Positions 37,885 to 49,259 of a stretch of 64,000 nt of DNA are shown one piece after another. The stretch covers positions 34,448 through 98,447 of the forward strand of contig JAHBCN010002129.1 of the NCBI GenBank assembly GCA_019359885.1, given 5' to 3'. Under the pieces are notes generated by a model. It saw only the letters and a list, made by a program, of their open reading frames with translations. It had not been told where the DNA came from and searched no databases. This DNA comes from Listronotus oregonensis (taxonomy: Eukaryota; Arthropoda; Insecta; Coleoptera; Curculionidae). How positions within the stretch are numbered: position 1 is the stretch's first letter; each line of letters opens with the position of its first letter. Both the position numbers and the translations under genes were made by a program.

Positions 37885-38915
37885 CAGTCGAACTTTAATA
37901 AGTCAGACTTTGATATCTCGAATTTTTGATAACTCGAATCAAATTCGTTGGCAATAGCATCAAGAGTGAACATAATGTGAAAACTTTACTTGATAACTCA
38001 AACTTCTATTACTCGAATATCTTGGTAACTCGAACGAAACATTTGGCAACACCTTCGATAAGTCAAATTTTCTGGGAAATCCGTAACTTCGCGTGTTTTT
38101 AAAACGTGTCATACAAAATTTAAAATGCCATAATTGGAGAAGGACTAAAAAAAACTTTAAGATGTTTGGAAGAATATAGGAAAATTAACAAAACTTTGAT
38201 GGATTCTGTCAATAAAGTATCCAATGCATGGAATATTGATGTTAAGTCTGGAACCATTTCTAATTGTCGGCTTTGGTAAGTATTTTGAATGGAAAGAGGA
38301 GAATGACATTCTTTTGATTTACCTAAATGAATATTTAAAGGAAAACAGTGACGAAGAAATGCAACTACTAAAGCAATATAAAGCTTATAATGGTTTGAAA
38401 CGCACAGAAGGTGTTACGTTTTATGAATTTATCCATGTGGATGATGATATGGTAACTTAAGAGTTACCCACAGATGAAGATATAGATCTTTACATATCTA
38501 CGCCAGAATGTGAACAGCCCAATAATCTAAATGACAGTAAAACAGTCTTTAAATTAGTCGGTGGAAAATTCGTTGAAAATTTTACGTTCGTATTTAAAAA
38601 GGAATGAGCACACAACGGATGTTTTGTATAATGCCTTTAACAGCATTGAATACTTTGTTAAAAACCAAAATAAAAAATCCTATCGTCAGTCACAAATAAC
38701 CGAATTTTTTAATCAGTAGTATAGTATATATGTTCATTTTTATGTACAATATGTGTATCTAAATGATTTTGTAATATACATAAAATGTATTATGCTCCCA
38801 CATTGAAAATAAACTGCTTTAATACATTTTATGTGTTTTGTTTAATAACTCGAAGTCTCGATAACTCGAAATTTTTTAGTGTCAAGTCGTGGTTCGAATT
38901 ATCGAACATCAACTG
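37885..38915. mobile_element. Pogo/Tigger element remnant, 1.03 kb
   Basis: The left end cagtcgaactttaataagtc and right end ttcgaattatcgaacatcaactg-type sequence are the pogo/Tigger inverted repeat, preceded by TA. Subterminal tctcgaa/taactcgaa words recur on both sides. The inside holds only the C-terminal third of the transposase, so this is an internally deleted copy. Confidence 0.85.
38107..38720 (+). pseudogene. Pogo/Tigger transposase C-terminal region, broken
   Basis: Successive segments read LMDSVNKVSNAWNIDVKSGT then ISNCRLW (the AW..V...TI.NCF segment that follows the DDE core in Tigger proteins). Next come an acidic stretch EENDILLIYLNEYLKENSDE, a stop at 38458-38460, LPTDEDIDLYISTPECEQPN, and finally LYNAFNSIEYFVKNQNKKSY and RQSQITEFFNQ-stop near 38717. 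The Gln-x-x-Ile-Thr-x-Phe-Phe end matches the PCNA-interacting motif known for pogo transposase. The catalytic domain is absent, and stops and frame changes separate the pieces. It is non-functional. Confidence 0.8.
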
Positions 38916-39269
38916 TGTTTAAGTGTAAGAATTTAAGTCCGTTTTGTAACACAACTTTACGTAATTTGTAAAAAAAATCTTGCTAGTTATCCATATATCA
39001 TCATAGACGCTTTTAAAATATTTATAATGCTATTTTTATTAGTGTTGGCGTAAGTATAGTAATAGATTTTTTTAATTATGCAATTATGTTTTCTTTTAAA
39101 TAATGATTCAATTATAAAATTTGGACAAAATTGATATTAGATCTGTTATTAAATGTCACAGGATTTACATGGCCAATTTTCTAAAAACGACGTAAGCAGT
39201 TAGATTTTTTTATAAAGTATTAGTTAATTACTGGATTAAACAAAGCATTTTAATGACTTTATTGTGCAT

Positions 39270-39970
39270 TGAAGCAAAAGTGATCCCCAGAGAGCCCGAC
39301 TGCACTGCCATTAGCTGCCGACCGGAATCTGCGGTCGCAATTCCGTGAAAAACAGCGCGCTCGATCCATTCATTCCCCGTCACACCTCGCTAGGGCCCCA
39401 CTGAGACCTATAACCCCATCTTCAGTGCCTCTCAGGGGCGGCATAACCCTTATGTGGACGCCGCCGGGCCGCCTCTGTATGCCTAAGACCCTTAGTTCTC
39501 TTTTCCGGGATAGCAATGCATAGTGATTTTTACGATTATGTTGGGAATCCAAAACGGCCTCTGTTCGCCACACACACTACCTTTATGCTATTATTTGCGT
39601 ATCTACATCTAAAATGTGAAACGGGTAGAAAATTGAAGAGGGAGCTTCCGCGAACACCTACGATGGCTGATTTCAATGCACCCCGGAGATTCACATATCA
39701 CAGTCAGCGATTTACAGCCTCAATCCGATCGAGTGTAAGAATATTTGAATCTCGGATGGTCATAAATAATGAAATAAAACCCGTCTTGACATATTCCCCG
39801 GCAAGGAATTCAGATTAGAGTAATTGTAACAATACAACATGGCAAACAAAACGGGGAGCACCAAACAAAGAATCCGCAACTTGCCGGAATGAGCGAAACA
39901 TGAAAATGCCGGAGCCGCTTTGTTATAAATGATGGTTTGCCACAGAATCAGATGCAGGACAACTTTAAAA
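39270..39970. promoter_or_regulatory. GC-rich non-coding island
   Basis: Non-repetitive block (agctgccgaccggaatctgc near 39313; gacgccgccgggccgcctct near 39458). Open frames on both strands lack known domains. It is a candidate regulatory region. Confidence 0.3.
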
Positions 39971-40239
39971 TAAAACCTAATTGTTTTTTATTACACAATC
40001 AGTAGTTAACCCTTAAACCTCTTTGTAAGAAGGCATAATAATTTTTAAGGAATCTAGGCGCACGGTAGTTCCGACCAGACGCACGCAGTGTATATATTAC
40101 ACGTAATGTTCAGCCCATTTTCCTCCTATCATAACTTCGTTAACGATTTACATAAAGATATGAGATTTAGGATGTAAATTCACATAAGTAGGTATTTTAA
40201 TAACCTGTGAAAAAATTTAGAAATTCAAGTCAATTTTTA

Positions 40240-40860
40240 AAACAAACTGACTCATTGACTATGAAAATTATGGGGCACTTCCAGAGGTAGTAGAAACTTA
40301 AAATTTGGTAGGTAAATAAGTTTTAGGACACAAGTAAAGAAACAATTCTGAAAACTGCACAATCTTACTTGAAACGCCCTGAAAAAAGGGCGGTAATATC
40401 GTATATTTAGGGGTAATTGAGAAGTTAGCGATCTGATTCAACTTAAATTTTTAGGATAACTATTGTTTTTAAATTTAAAATGCAGGCATAATTTAATTAA
40501 CAATAATAAACAAAAAATATTGCCACATTTTACCTACCTCAAACCCCATTTTACTGGAAAAATAATAGAGAATATCTATAACTTCTCCTTAATATTTTTT
40601 TTTTCATTTGTAGAACTTATAAAAAGAACAAATTCCACCAAAAACATTCATGTAAAACAAGGGCAAAGTTCCTATCCATATGGTTGGCAGCTTAAAGTTC
40701 TGAGATTTTAAATTAGTTCTGTCCACAATTTTGCTGTTTCACTCCTTTTTCACCTGGCAAGTTTTTACTGATTTGTCTGTATTAATGAAAAAAGTGTCTG
40801 CAATAATAAAAAAAAAACATTTATTAATACAGATAAATCAGTAAAACACTTGCCAAATCA
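40240..40860. mobile_element. Foldback element, family shared with 51840-52560
   Basis: cttgccaggtg-type arms: ggcaagtttttactgatttg at 40757 is inverted at 40835-40854 (aaatcagtaaaacacttgcc). The stretch aggacacaagtaaagaaaca to gaaaacgccc-like (40320-40410) matches the inverted sequence at about 52310-52400. Confidence 0.6.
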
Positions 40861-41330
40861 AAAATACGTGGAATTTTAATTACTGATTTACAATAATAGC
40901 TATTAAATTTAAAAATATTACCAAATCATATGTTAGCGAATTATGTTAAAGTATAAAAGAACATTTTATTTTAAATTTTCTTGCCATTCGATAAGTAGGA
41001 CATATGTCGTCATTGAATCTCCCCCGTGGATAAAGTCGGATAACTGTGTCGGAAATATAGCCAGAGATGCAGTCAAGCCGGAAATGAAACCTTGTAACCG
41101 GAAAGAGCAGTTTTTTCAGATATTTGGAGAACGTTGACAGTACCCTCTACGTAATGCGAGATTAGGCTACAAATATCTGAGTTAAAGGAATAGGATTTTT
41201 ACATCATGCATTAGGGTAAAACTGAAATAAAGAATAAGTTATAAATAATATTTAAAAGATATAAAGGTTTATGAGTGGTTGTGCCGTTGAGAGTTTAAAA
41301 AAGAATATGTAAATTACACAGGCACACACA

Positions 41331-42520
41331 AAAAAAGTTCTGAACCAGATATGTAAAGTACTTTCCGGTATGTTTTTCGGTGCGCTAAAAACAAATCCGA
41401 AGTCAGAATTTACCCATCACCCTTAGATTTTGCCCCAGCAACCCCCCAGCACCCCTCCGAAGGGACAACATTTTATTCATTTGGAAAAGATATAACAAAA
41501 ATATCTGACAATACGTTTTTTGGTGTAGTAAAAATGAATATGAAGTTAGAATTTACTTATAACCACCCTTAGGTCAAACATTTTATTGTATTAACATAAA
41601 GTCAGAGTTTACCCATCACCCTTACATTTTGTCCCAGAAACCCCCCAACACCCCCCATCCCAAAGGGTTAAAATTTTATTTATTTGAAAAAGATATAATA
41701 AATATCTGACAATCCGTTTTTTGGCGTGCTTAAAACGAATATAAAGTTAGAATTTACCCATCACCCTTAGATTTTGCTGGAGCAACCCCCCAGCGCCCCC
41801 CCCAAGGGTCAAAATTTTATTCATTTGGAAAAGATTTAATAAATATCTGACAATACGTTTTTTGGCGTGCTAAAAACGAATATGAAGTTGGGATTGACAT
41901 ATAACCCTTAAATTTAACCCTAGCAATCCCCAGCAACCCCCAGCATTACCCAGCAACCATCCAAAGGGCTAAAATTTTATTTTATTTGAAGAATTAAAAT
42001 AAATATCTAATGTTTTCAGTACACCAAACAACGTATTGTCCGATATTTATTACAACTATTCTAAGTGAATAAAGTTTTATCCATTAAGGAGGGAAAGTTG
42101 CTGGGGGTTGCTGGAGCAAAATGTAAAGGTGATGGGTAAATTCTGACTTTATATTCATTTTTAGCACACCAAAAAACGTATTGTCAGATATTTATTTTAT
42201 TTCTTTTAATAAAATAAAATTTTTGCCCTTAGGGTGGTTTCTGGGTGATGCTAGGAGTTGCTGGGGGTTGCTAGGGTTAAATTCAAGGGTTATGTGTAAA
42301 TTCTAACTTCATATTCGTTTTTACAACATCAAAAAACGTATTGTCAGATATTTATTATATCTTTTCCAAATGAATAAAATGTTGACCCTTCGGAGGGGTG
42401 CTGGGGGTTGCTGGGGCAAAATCTAAGGGTGATGGGTAAATTCTGACTTCGGATTTGTTTTTAGCGCACCGAACAACATAAAGGAAGGTACTTCTCATAT
42501 CTGGTTCAGAACTTTTTTTT
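41331..42520. mobile_element. Foldback transposon with tandemly repeated inverted arms
   Basis: The outer ends are aaagttctgaaccagatatg (41335) and catatctggttcagaacttt (to about 42515). The left arm holds units of about 141-145 bp, with phase landmarks agtcagaatttaccc/agttagaattta at 41401, 41544, 41600 (short unit), 41745 and 41886. The right arm holds the same unit inverted, with landmarks at 42141, 42301 and 42441. Each unit carries a C-rich/G-rich box (caaccccccagcacccc or its complement). This is the architecture of Drosophila FB elements. No protein is encoded. Confidence 0.9.
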
Positions 42521-43303
42521 GATCAAAAAATATACCAAACTATAATTTATCTATTTTCGATTGTGAAAAACACCTGAACAAAAAATTTATGGCATTGGTT
42601 CAAATTTTTTTTTATCTAATCTTTTATTATACACACTTAACACCATTTTTAATTATATATATTTCTCCTAATTTTTTTTGTCAATGTTCGTCAATATCCT
42701 GATTGAAAGACTCGAGAGACGAGACGAGAGAACTTGAGAGATTCTCGGCGGCATAAATATTCATGAAAAGACAAGAAAAACGATGGCACCAAGATAGAAT
42801 TTAGCACAATATCGCACACTCTCTTTAAAACAGTACAGCCATTAGATAATAATTTATTTTAAACTTGTAGCTTAATTACTTTACGGAATAAAAATAAACT
42901 CATATTTTGTTAGTTCTGGTTAGTATGAACTTTTTTAGAATAAATTTTATAAAAAATTAACTTTTTTAGAGTGTCATTTTTAAAAAGAAAGTGCGATATG
43001 CTAGACAAAAAATGACTGCATAACGATAAAGTATTTGTAAATAAATATGTTGTACTTATAATGAAAAAATATCTTTTTGTATGTCACTTAGTATATTATT
43101 TTTTGTTAATAAGTAAAAATTTTAAAAATAGAAGTAAAATGTAATGTATTAATTTTTACTTAAAAATCTGTCTTTATACTATTATCCACATTGGACAATT
43201 TTTGTTATTTAAAAATTTCATCTAATTATCGCCTTAAATTAGCGTTTATGATTGACTTCTACCACCATTCGTAATGTATTTTTTATAACAAATTTTAATA
43301 AAA

Positions 43304-43304
43304 T

Positions 43305-43368
<64 letters not shown>

Positions 43369-43394
43369 CATATATATATATATATAATATATAC
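43304..43394. repeat. (AT)n microsatellite
   Basis: About 90 bp of AT with two small interruptions. Confidence 0.98.
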
Positions 43395-43479
43395 ACTTTA
43401 TTGAATAAGCTAATTAAGTAAGGTTAGTAAAGTGTAAGGATTTTTGCTCATTAACGGTTTCTTGTTTCAGCCGGTTAAT

Positions 43480-44160
43480 GTTAACACTTTATAAAGTTTT
43501 CGTTAAAACAGTGCGAAATTGACAGGCGCCAGGCAGTAGTGGAGACCGGGTCCCTCGCAATATCCGATATCAGGATTAGCGCATAGAGTTTAATGAGTCG
43601 TGCAAGTAAGCCAGGATCAGAGAAGTGATACCCCTGCCCGAATGATGCATCGTTCAAATATTCATGCGTCGACGAGTAGTTGACCGGACGGATGGTCTTT
43701 AGCGCTGCCCGAATTCAAAGTGGCAAACATTAAATATTAAGAAGCGTGGTCAAGAGTTGATCCCGAGGGATTGGCGATTGAGCGTTATCTACGGCTCTCG
43801 GACTGCACTTCTGTTGCAAACTCCCATCCTTTAATTCCGTCTGACAGGTGGACGGGCCACACTTGGATCGTTCTTGGAGGAATATCCTGTGGGAGCAACT
43901 TCGACCGCCTTATATCACACTGGCGATACGTTCCTACTGCCCCGGATGGACAGACACAAAAAGGTGAACTGAATACGGATTAGAACCGGGGTGGCAAATT
44001 CTAACTTTTGCATGCATGTAGCGGATAGATAAAGCGTCAGGAACATTATATGCCACCAGCAGAGATGAAATGGCCCTGAGGGGGCCTTAGTAATCCCCGA
44101 CTACGTGAGGGTCGCGCATATGACGCCTAATTTCCTGCCCTCATAATTTCAAACAATGAG
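43480..44160. promoter_or_regulatory. GC-rich non-coding island near the homeodomain exon
   Basis: Non-repetitive block (agtggagaccgggtccctcg near 43537; gtctgacaggtggacgggcc near 43839, which includes a TGACAG Hth/Meis core). It lies 0.65-1.3 kb downstream of the 149-bp exon. It is a candidate regulatory region by composition. Confidence 0.3.
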
Positions 44161-44501
44161 AATTGGAACGAACGATTTATACAATTTAGAAAATGGCAAA
44201 CATTACGCGAACAATTTAATAAAAAAAAATTATTTAAAATTTTTATAAAAATTTAGAACAACGAACTAATACAAATTTTGGATTCTAGTTGCTCGCTGTA
44301 TTCACAATATTTTTATGTCATGGTAGATAACATAATAAAAGAGTTTATTCAAAGATCATAGTTACTTAAATTAAATAAATTCAATTAATTTTCTTAATTA
44401 CCTTTATTTCATATCAAGTTTAATAAAAATCAGATAGAATAAAGGTTATTATTTAATTCTTTTAAATTTTTGGTGTTGGTAGCACCAATATGACTACCAT
44501 G

Positions 44502-44777
44502 ACATACCGATTGCAAAACCAAAATATTTGTAAAGCCGTGGCCTTAGCGCGTAACAAAGACACTAGACTTCACGTGCTGTGAAAGTGATGCGAATAAATT
44601 TAACAAGGTTTTGCGCTGTACTTTAGACAAGATAAAACCAAGCTTTTAGTTATGGGCTGTACTCTCAAAGTCTAGTGTCTTTGTTTTGCGCTCGGCATAA
44701 ATAAGTTTTATACTTCTACACAGTATCAATGCACAGCCATGGCTAAGTACAGCGTTTTGGTTTTGCAATCGGCATAT
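44502..44777 (-). promoter_or_regulatory. Nested stem-loop next to the hth 5' splice site (putative splicing-control RNA)
   Basis: Three nested inverted repeats lie 36 to 312 nt downstream of the donor at 44813. Outer stem: 44507-44524 pairs with 44755-44772, 18/18. It extends five more pairs to 44502/44777, two of them G.U only in minus-strand (hth-sense) RNA. Middle stem: 44534-44542 with 44736-44744, 8/9. Inner stem: 44553-44570 with 44668-44685, 18/18, then a 2-nt internal loop and five more pairs (44546-44550 with 44688-44692). A competing pairing is possible: 44614-44622 is the exact complement of 44746-44754. Published fly work places the longest insect ultraconserved element, predicted to fold as a stable stem-loop, across an hth exon-intron junction. 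I infer that this is its counterpart. Confidence 0.75.
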
Positions 44778-44813
44778 TGTGAATACAGTGATTTGGCTAA
44801 TAATTTTGCTTAC
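44646..44813 (-). CDS. hth: Retained-intron extension of hth: 55-codon tail of a possible homeodomain-less isoform
   Basis: If the donor at 44813 is not used, translation continues in frame from HLT through 55 further codons (VSKIISQITVF.., ending FESTAHN) to TAA at 44646-44648. The product would keep the linker and helix 1 but lack helices 2 and 3, so it could not bind DNA through the homeodomain. Homeodomain-less Hth isoforms are known in Drosophila, and intron retention at an hth exon-intron junction has been reported there. The extension overlaps the 5' arms of the hairpin at 44502-44777. Minus-strand AATAAA hexamers at 44403-44408 and 44344-44349 could end such a transcript, though in DNA this AT-rich they may be chance. 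The frame and stop are seen directly; use as an isoform is inference. Confidence 0.5.
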   Translation of the reverse strand, partial: VSKIISQITVFTICRLQNQNAVLSHGCALILCRSIKLIYAERKTKTLDFESTAHN

Positions 44814-44962
44814 CGTTAAATGTTGAAAAAGCCACGCTCTGAGTATATTCGTAGCTACTTTGGGAAATATGCCTCTCTTTTTTTGATTTTTCTTTCCGTT
44901 CGTATCGTCATCCTCCTCGCCTGTGCCCTCGCCGCTGCCGATACTCGCGTTACTGGCGTCAC
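44814..44962 (-). CDS. hth: homothorax exon: acidic linker and N-terminal half of TALE homeodomain
   Basis: This is a 149-bp internal exon. Hth is a nuclear TALE homeodomain factor that binds DNA with Exd/Pbx and Hox partners and helps bring Exd into the nucleus. The exon encodes a Ser/Gly/Glu/Asp-rich linker (GDASNASIGSGEGTGEEDDD) and then the basic KKNQKKRGIFPKVATNIL start of the homeodomain, ending ..RAWLFQHLT. These residues are nearly invariant in Hth/Meis proteins. The acceptor is tgttttag before 44962 and the donor is ACG|gtaagc at 44813. The exon starts with the last two bases of a split Gly codon and ends on a codon boundary, which fits the next exon at 35677 (HPYPSED). The upstream exons with the MEINOX domain lie outside the window. 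The frame continues past the donor; see the retained-intron entry. Identity is certain; no start codon is expected here. Confidence 0.97.
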
Positions 44963-46811
44963 CTAAAACAAAAAGCAAAATCCAAATTATATAATTTGGA
45001 CGCCGAACCGAAATAGCCAATTACGTTTCGCATTGGAGACTATAGTAATGTCCTTTGATATAGACCTATTATTTCCAAAGTGAAATAAGATCCGAGAAAA
45101 ATTATATTTGAACATTTTTTACTTTTCCGTTAATTTACCATACATGTATTAACATATTAATGGAACGCGACGACTAAATTTAACACAAACATAAAACTGC
45201 ACAAGGTCCGAATTTTAGTAGCTTGTGTGATCAACAGCATGCATAAACTCTTAATTTTTTACAAAAAATGAAAAAAGATCCTATAAGAAAAATCCTAAAA
45301 TGAAACAAAATAAGGTAGAAAAATTAAATGAAAGAAGGTCTTGGTTCTAACATCAAATGCAGATTATGGACGATCATTACGTTAGTCAAAATAAAGTTTA
45401 TTGAAGAATATGAGCAACTTTGAATGTTTTTTTTAATTTACCAAACAAAATTAACAAATAAAATTAGATGTGGTAAAAACTTTAACTGGTACAAGGTGTT
45501 GATAAGATTAAATATAATTCATTAGCGTACGTTAAATATTTCTGGGGTTTAAAAGCCCAAAGATAATATATATAGATGTAATTGTTAATAAATATTTTAT
45601 TTTTAGTAAACTTTTTTTTATTTATTATTTTACCTTTGATAAGCGTTAAATTTTTGACATATGTGTTTTTTTTTTTAAATGTGTTATTATATATTTGATA
45701 CAAAAACACAAAAAGACAATATTTTTAACATATATTATATTTTTACATGCGATAAGATTTTAATTTTCTGCAGGTAATACAGCTCTATCTTTACCAACTC
45801 AGAAAAGCAGTGATATTCAGCTAGGAAGTGTTTAAAACCTTGTACCTGGTAAGAAAATTGGTTTTGAATGCTCAACCGAATAAAATATTACAAAATGTCA
45901 AAAAGAGTTTCTGGTGACATTTGACAAGGCATTAGGGAACAAGGATCAAATATTGCAAAAAATGAAATTACATTCTTCTGTTACTTCTAGTTTCTTTTAT
46001 TAGTTTATAATTTATTTATTAAAAACCTTCACTTTTGTAAATATTTATCAGAAATTTGGCTTAAACCTAATTAAAAAAAATAATAATAATTTATATATTG
46101 TATATTTAAACAAAAATATTTATTTTAAAAAAATATGTGCCCTTGTAACTAACTTACAATGCCAGGTATAAAAAAGGTTTTTTTTTTAAACAGAAGTATT
46201 TTCTTTCTTGTATAACTTAAATCTTAAATTTATTGGGTTTGACATAACTTTGATTAAAAATTATTGCTTTGAAAAGTTGTTTAACATTATTAACCTAATT
46301 TGGTGTAAAAATTTAAAACTTAGCAACTAAATAGAGAAACTTAAATTATATCCCAAAATCGACTGCTCTTGTTTTGTCCATAAGAACAAAATATCATAGT
46401 AAAAAACCAACTTCAGTTTAATTTTATTTAAATACAGGTCTGCTATAAAGTCTTTAACTAATATTTTTTTAGTGACTTATGTTAATAAGCTCCAAATATA
46501 AATTTCCATAGCTAATTGTACGACAAAGGATAAAGTCGTAGAAACTCAGTTTAAATTCACTAATTGTTATCTTCATCTTAATAGGGACAGATAAAGCCAA
46601 CCTATTAAGCCTAATATTTATACATCAACATTTTAATTTGAGGATTAAACAAAACCTCTGAGGGCATTTTTTGTAATAAAATTTAATAAAACTAATTTAA
46701 TATATTATTTAAATTAGCTTTAATTGTCAATAATTTTAAATTAATTTAAATTAAAAATATTGATTCACAATTAATTTAAAAGGTTAGGATATGTAATGAT
46801 ATAACCCGATA

Positions 46812-46813
<2 letters not shown>

Positions 46814-46901
<88 letters not shown>
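46814..46901. repeat. (AT)n microsatellite
   Basis: About 88 bp of AT. Confidence 0.98.
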
Positions 46902-46902
<1 letters not shown>

Positions 46903-47034
46903 AAGACCAAAGAAAAATTAAGTAGACAGCAAAAAAAGGTTGTAAAAAAAGTTCGCAACCAATGGCGCCTTTTGTAGCTGTTGAACGCTTCAAAAATTCT
47001 AGTGAAATATGTTGAAAAAATCCAACATGACGGA

Positions 47035-47460
47035 TCTAATATGACGGTCAAAAATCCAGTATGGTTGCCGAATTTTTGAATATTAACCGATTTGCACCAA
47101 AATTGGTATACAGGAATTTTCGTGGTCGTTGATCACGGGTCCGAGGTAGGATTTAAGATGGCGAATCCAATATGGCGGATATACTTTTTAAAAATCAACC
47201 AATTTGCACCAAATTTGGTATATGGGGTTTTTGGGGATTGCTGATTACGAATCCAAAATCAGACTTTTAAAACTCAAGATAACTGAAACACAATAACCCA
47301 ACCCACTTTATTGGGTTCACCATCTTGTACAGTAAAAACCAAATTTTGGATTAGATATTGGTTACCCCCAAACTCCCGTATATCAAATTTGGACCAAATC
47401 GGTTGAATTTTAACAGATATGTCTGGGATATTGCATCTGCCATCTTAAGGTTGCAAATAA
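47035..47460. mobile_element. Foldback repeat with the 'caaatttggtatatgggg' module
   Basis: Two direct copies of a module (accgatttgcaccaaaattg near 47088; accaatttgcaccaaatttg near 47199) are followed by an inverted copy (tatcaaatttggaccaaatc near 47381). Similar modules occur in the elements at 8852-9842 and 58030-58915. Confidence 0.65.
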
Positions 47461-47999
47461 AAGCTTAAAATAAAGTATACCTATTAATGTTATTTTATTG
47501 CATAGTACTGAAAAAAAAACGTTTAACAAATTCTAAAATATGACTTTGAGCAGTATTATTAAATTAACTGTTCTGCAGTTTAATTTTAGAAATTTAAATA
47601 GAACTTTTTATTAGTGGGTAATTATAAAAAATATTTTTAATGATACAGAAATCACGCAGAAGTTTGAGCAACATACAAAATTGCTTATATATCTTTTCCT
47701 ATCAGTCGATATAATATGCAGAAGAATGGATATTTTATGCTATTGGGCAATTACTTTTTAGACCTAAAATCGTTTATCTTGTTGACCTGAATAGTATTAC
47801 AAATATAAATTTTGTATTATTTTAATAATTTCCAATCATGGGGTTTTCCTTCTCGACAAGTTACGGCGACTTTAACTTAAGGTGCTTTTAAACTAATTGT
47901 ATGCCATCTTATAGAAATATAGGAAATTAATTCAGTACGGCAACAAATTTAAATATAATTCAAATACAAGTTCAAAAACAAATTGCTGATAATCACGAA

Positions 48000-48315
48000 C
48001 GAAAACACTTGAAAATGTAGCTGGAATAAAGGGTGGCCCTACGGAGTTCTTTCACTGACTTAAAACCGCGTGTGTTTGTGTATCTGGTAATGACTACAAT
48101 TCGTCGGCGTTCAACAAACAAAAATAGTAGTCGTTTGTGAAAGTCGTAGGTCGCACCCTAATCTGATTTCTTCCCCTTTTAGTTTGCGTGTGAGTCATTA
48201 AACCCCTCTTATGGTTCACCCTCGCCCATTCTCCACCATACAACACAAAGTTTGCATCAAGAGCCATTGCGACACCCGCAAAATTGCGTAGCGTAATTAG
48301 TCCATTGATTGACTT
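48000..48315. promoter_or_regulatory. GC-richer non-coding island with a TGATTGAC word
   Basis: Non-repetitive sequence (cgcaaaattgcgtagcgtaa near 48280). tgattgac at 48306-48313 fits a Pbx/Exd-type composite site. It is a candidate regulatory region. Confidence 0.28.
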
Positions 48316-48566
48316 TTTTTTAATTTTAATGAAAACAATGAAAAAAGTTTAGGTAGTAAAGAAACACATTATATCTATCTTTGGTACATTGTCATTATAT
48401 TTTATGATTTTGCAGATATATTTTAAAAAATAATGAAATTATGTACAAAGTACAATAGAAGCTGACCGTTTTCATAAACGATTGACTGTCCTAAATGGCT
48501 ACTAAGAGTTCTTGCAGAAATCACTATTTCAAAAAACAGAAACCTATAGTTATAAGTTAGGTTTAC

Positions 48567-48971
48567 GGGGCCGTTCAAAAAGTACGTATCGCTGAATTTC
48601 ACCATTTTTGACCACCTCCACCCCTTCGTCACACCGCAACACACTTTTTGCGACCCCCCTATAAATATTACGTCTCAAAAGCTAGACCCTCTATAAATAG
48701 CCTCTTTTGATTAAAACGAAGGGACCATTTATAGGGGGGAGGCGACGATGTATACATCAAAGTACTTCTATATGTATAAACTTAATACAAATGACTCTCT
48801 ATCATGACAAAAAATAAGGTTAAAAAAATTAAGGTTAGAAAAATTATGAAAAAATTGTTTCATAAACTGCGCATGTTACGTTTTCTTAGAACCCCCGTCC
48901 TTCCTTGTCACATCTTGTCACACTAAGCAATACTCCCCCCTGTTATGCGAACGTATTTTATGAACGGTCCC
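48567..48971. mobile_element. 405-bp MITE, PIF/Harbinger-like
   Basis: The inverted ends are ggggccgttcaaaaagtacg and cgtattttatgaacggtccc, flanked by the 3-bp direct repeat tac on both sides (48564-48566 and 48972-48974), the duplication size of Harbinger elements. Non-coding. Confidence 0.7.
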
Positions 48972-49259
48972 TACGGAGTTTTACCAGTTTGGTGACAAAA
49001 GCTCAAAAATGTTTCAAAATGTAACTAAATATATATAAAAAAGTAAAATGCAATAATTTTAGTATTAAAATAAAAAATTACATATACTACCCACACCGGA
49101 ATTTTACATACTAAATGTATCTTTTAACAAGTCAGCTTATTTAGGTAGCATCGTTTACCAAGAATATTAAATTAAAAACCAACTTCGGTTACCTACAATT
49201 TTCCTTCTAATTTTAACACCAACAATCCCCTAATAAAACTTCTTAAACGGTTTGTTTTC

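Larger units (their letters stand above)
35678..44813 (-). other. hth intron inside the homeodomain, between helix 1 and the TALE loop (9,136 bp)
   Basis: It begins with the stem-loop region at 44502-44777. It also holds a GC-rich island (43480-44160), an (AT)n array, the tandem-armed foldback element (41331-42520), a second foldback family member (about 40240-40860), a GC-rich island (39270-39970), a pogo/Tigger remnant (37885-38915) and a CR1/Jockey-like LINE 3' end (36061-37028). Nothing was recognised in 35690-36050, 37040-37880 and 42530-43300 beyond AT-rich sequence. Confidence 0.9.
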
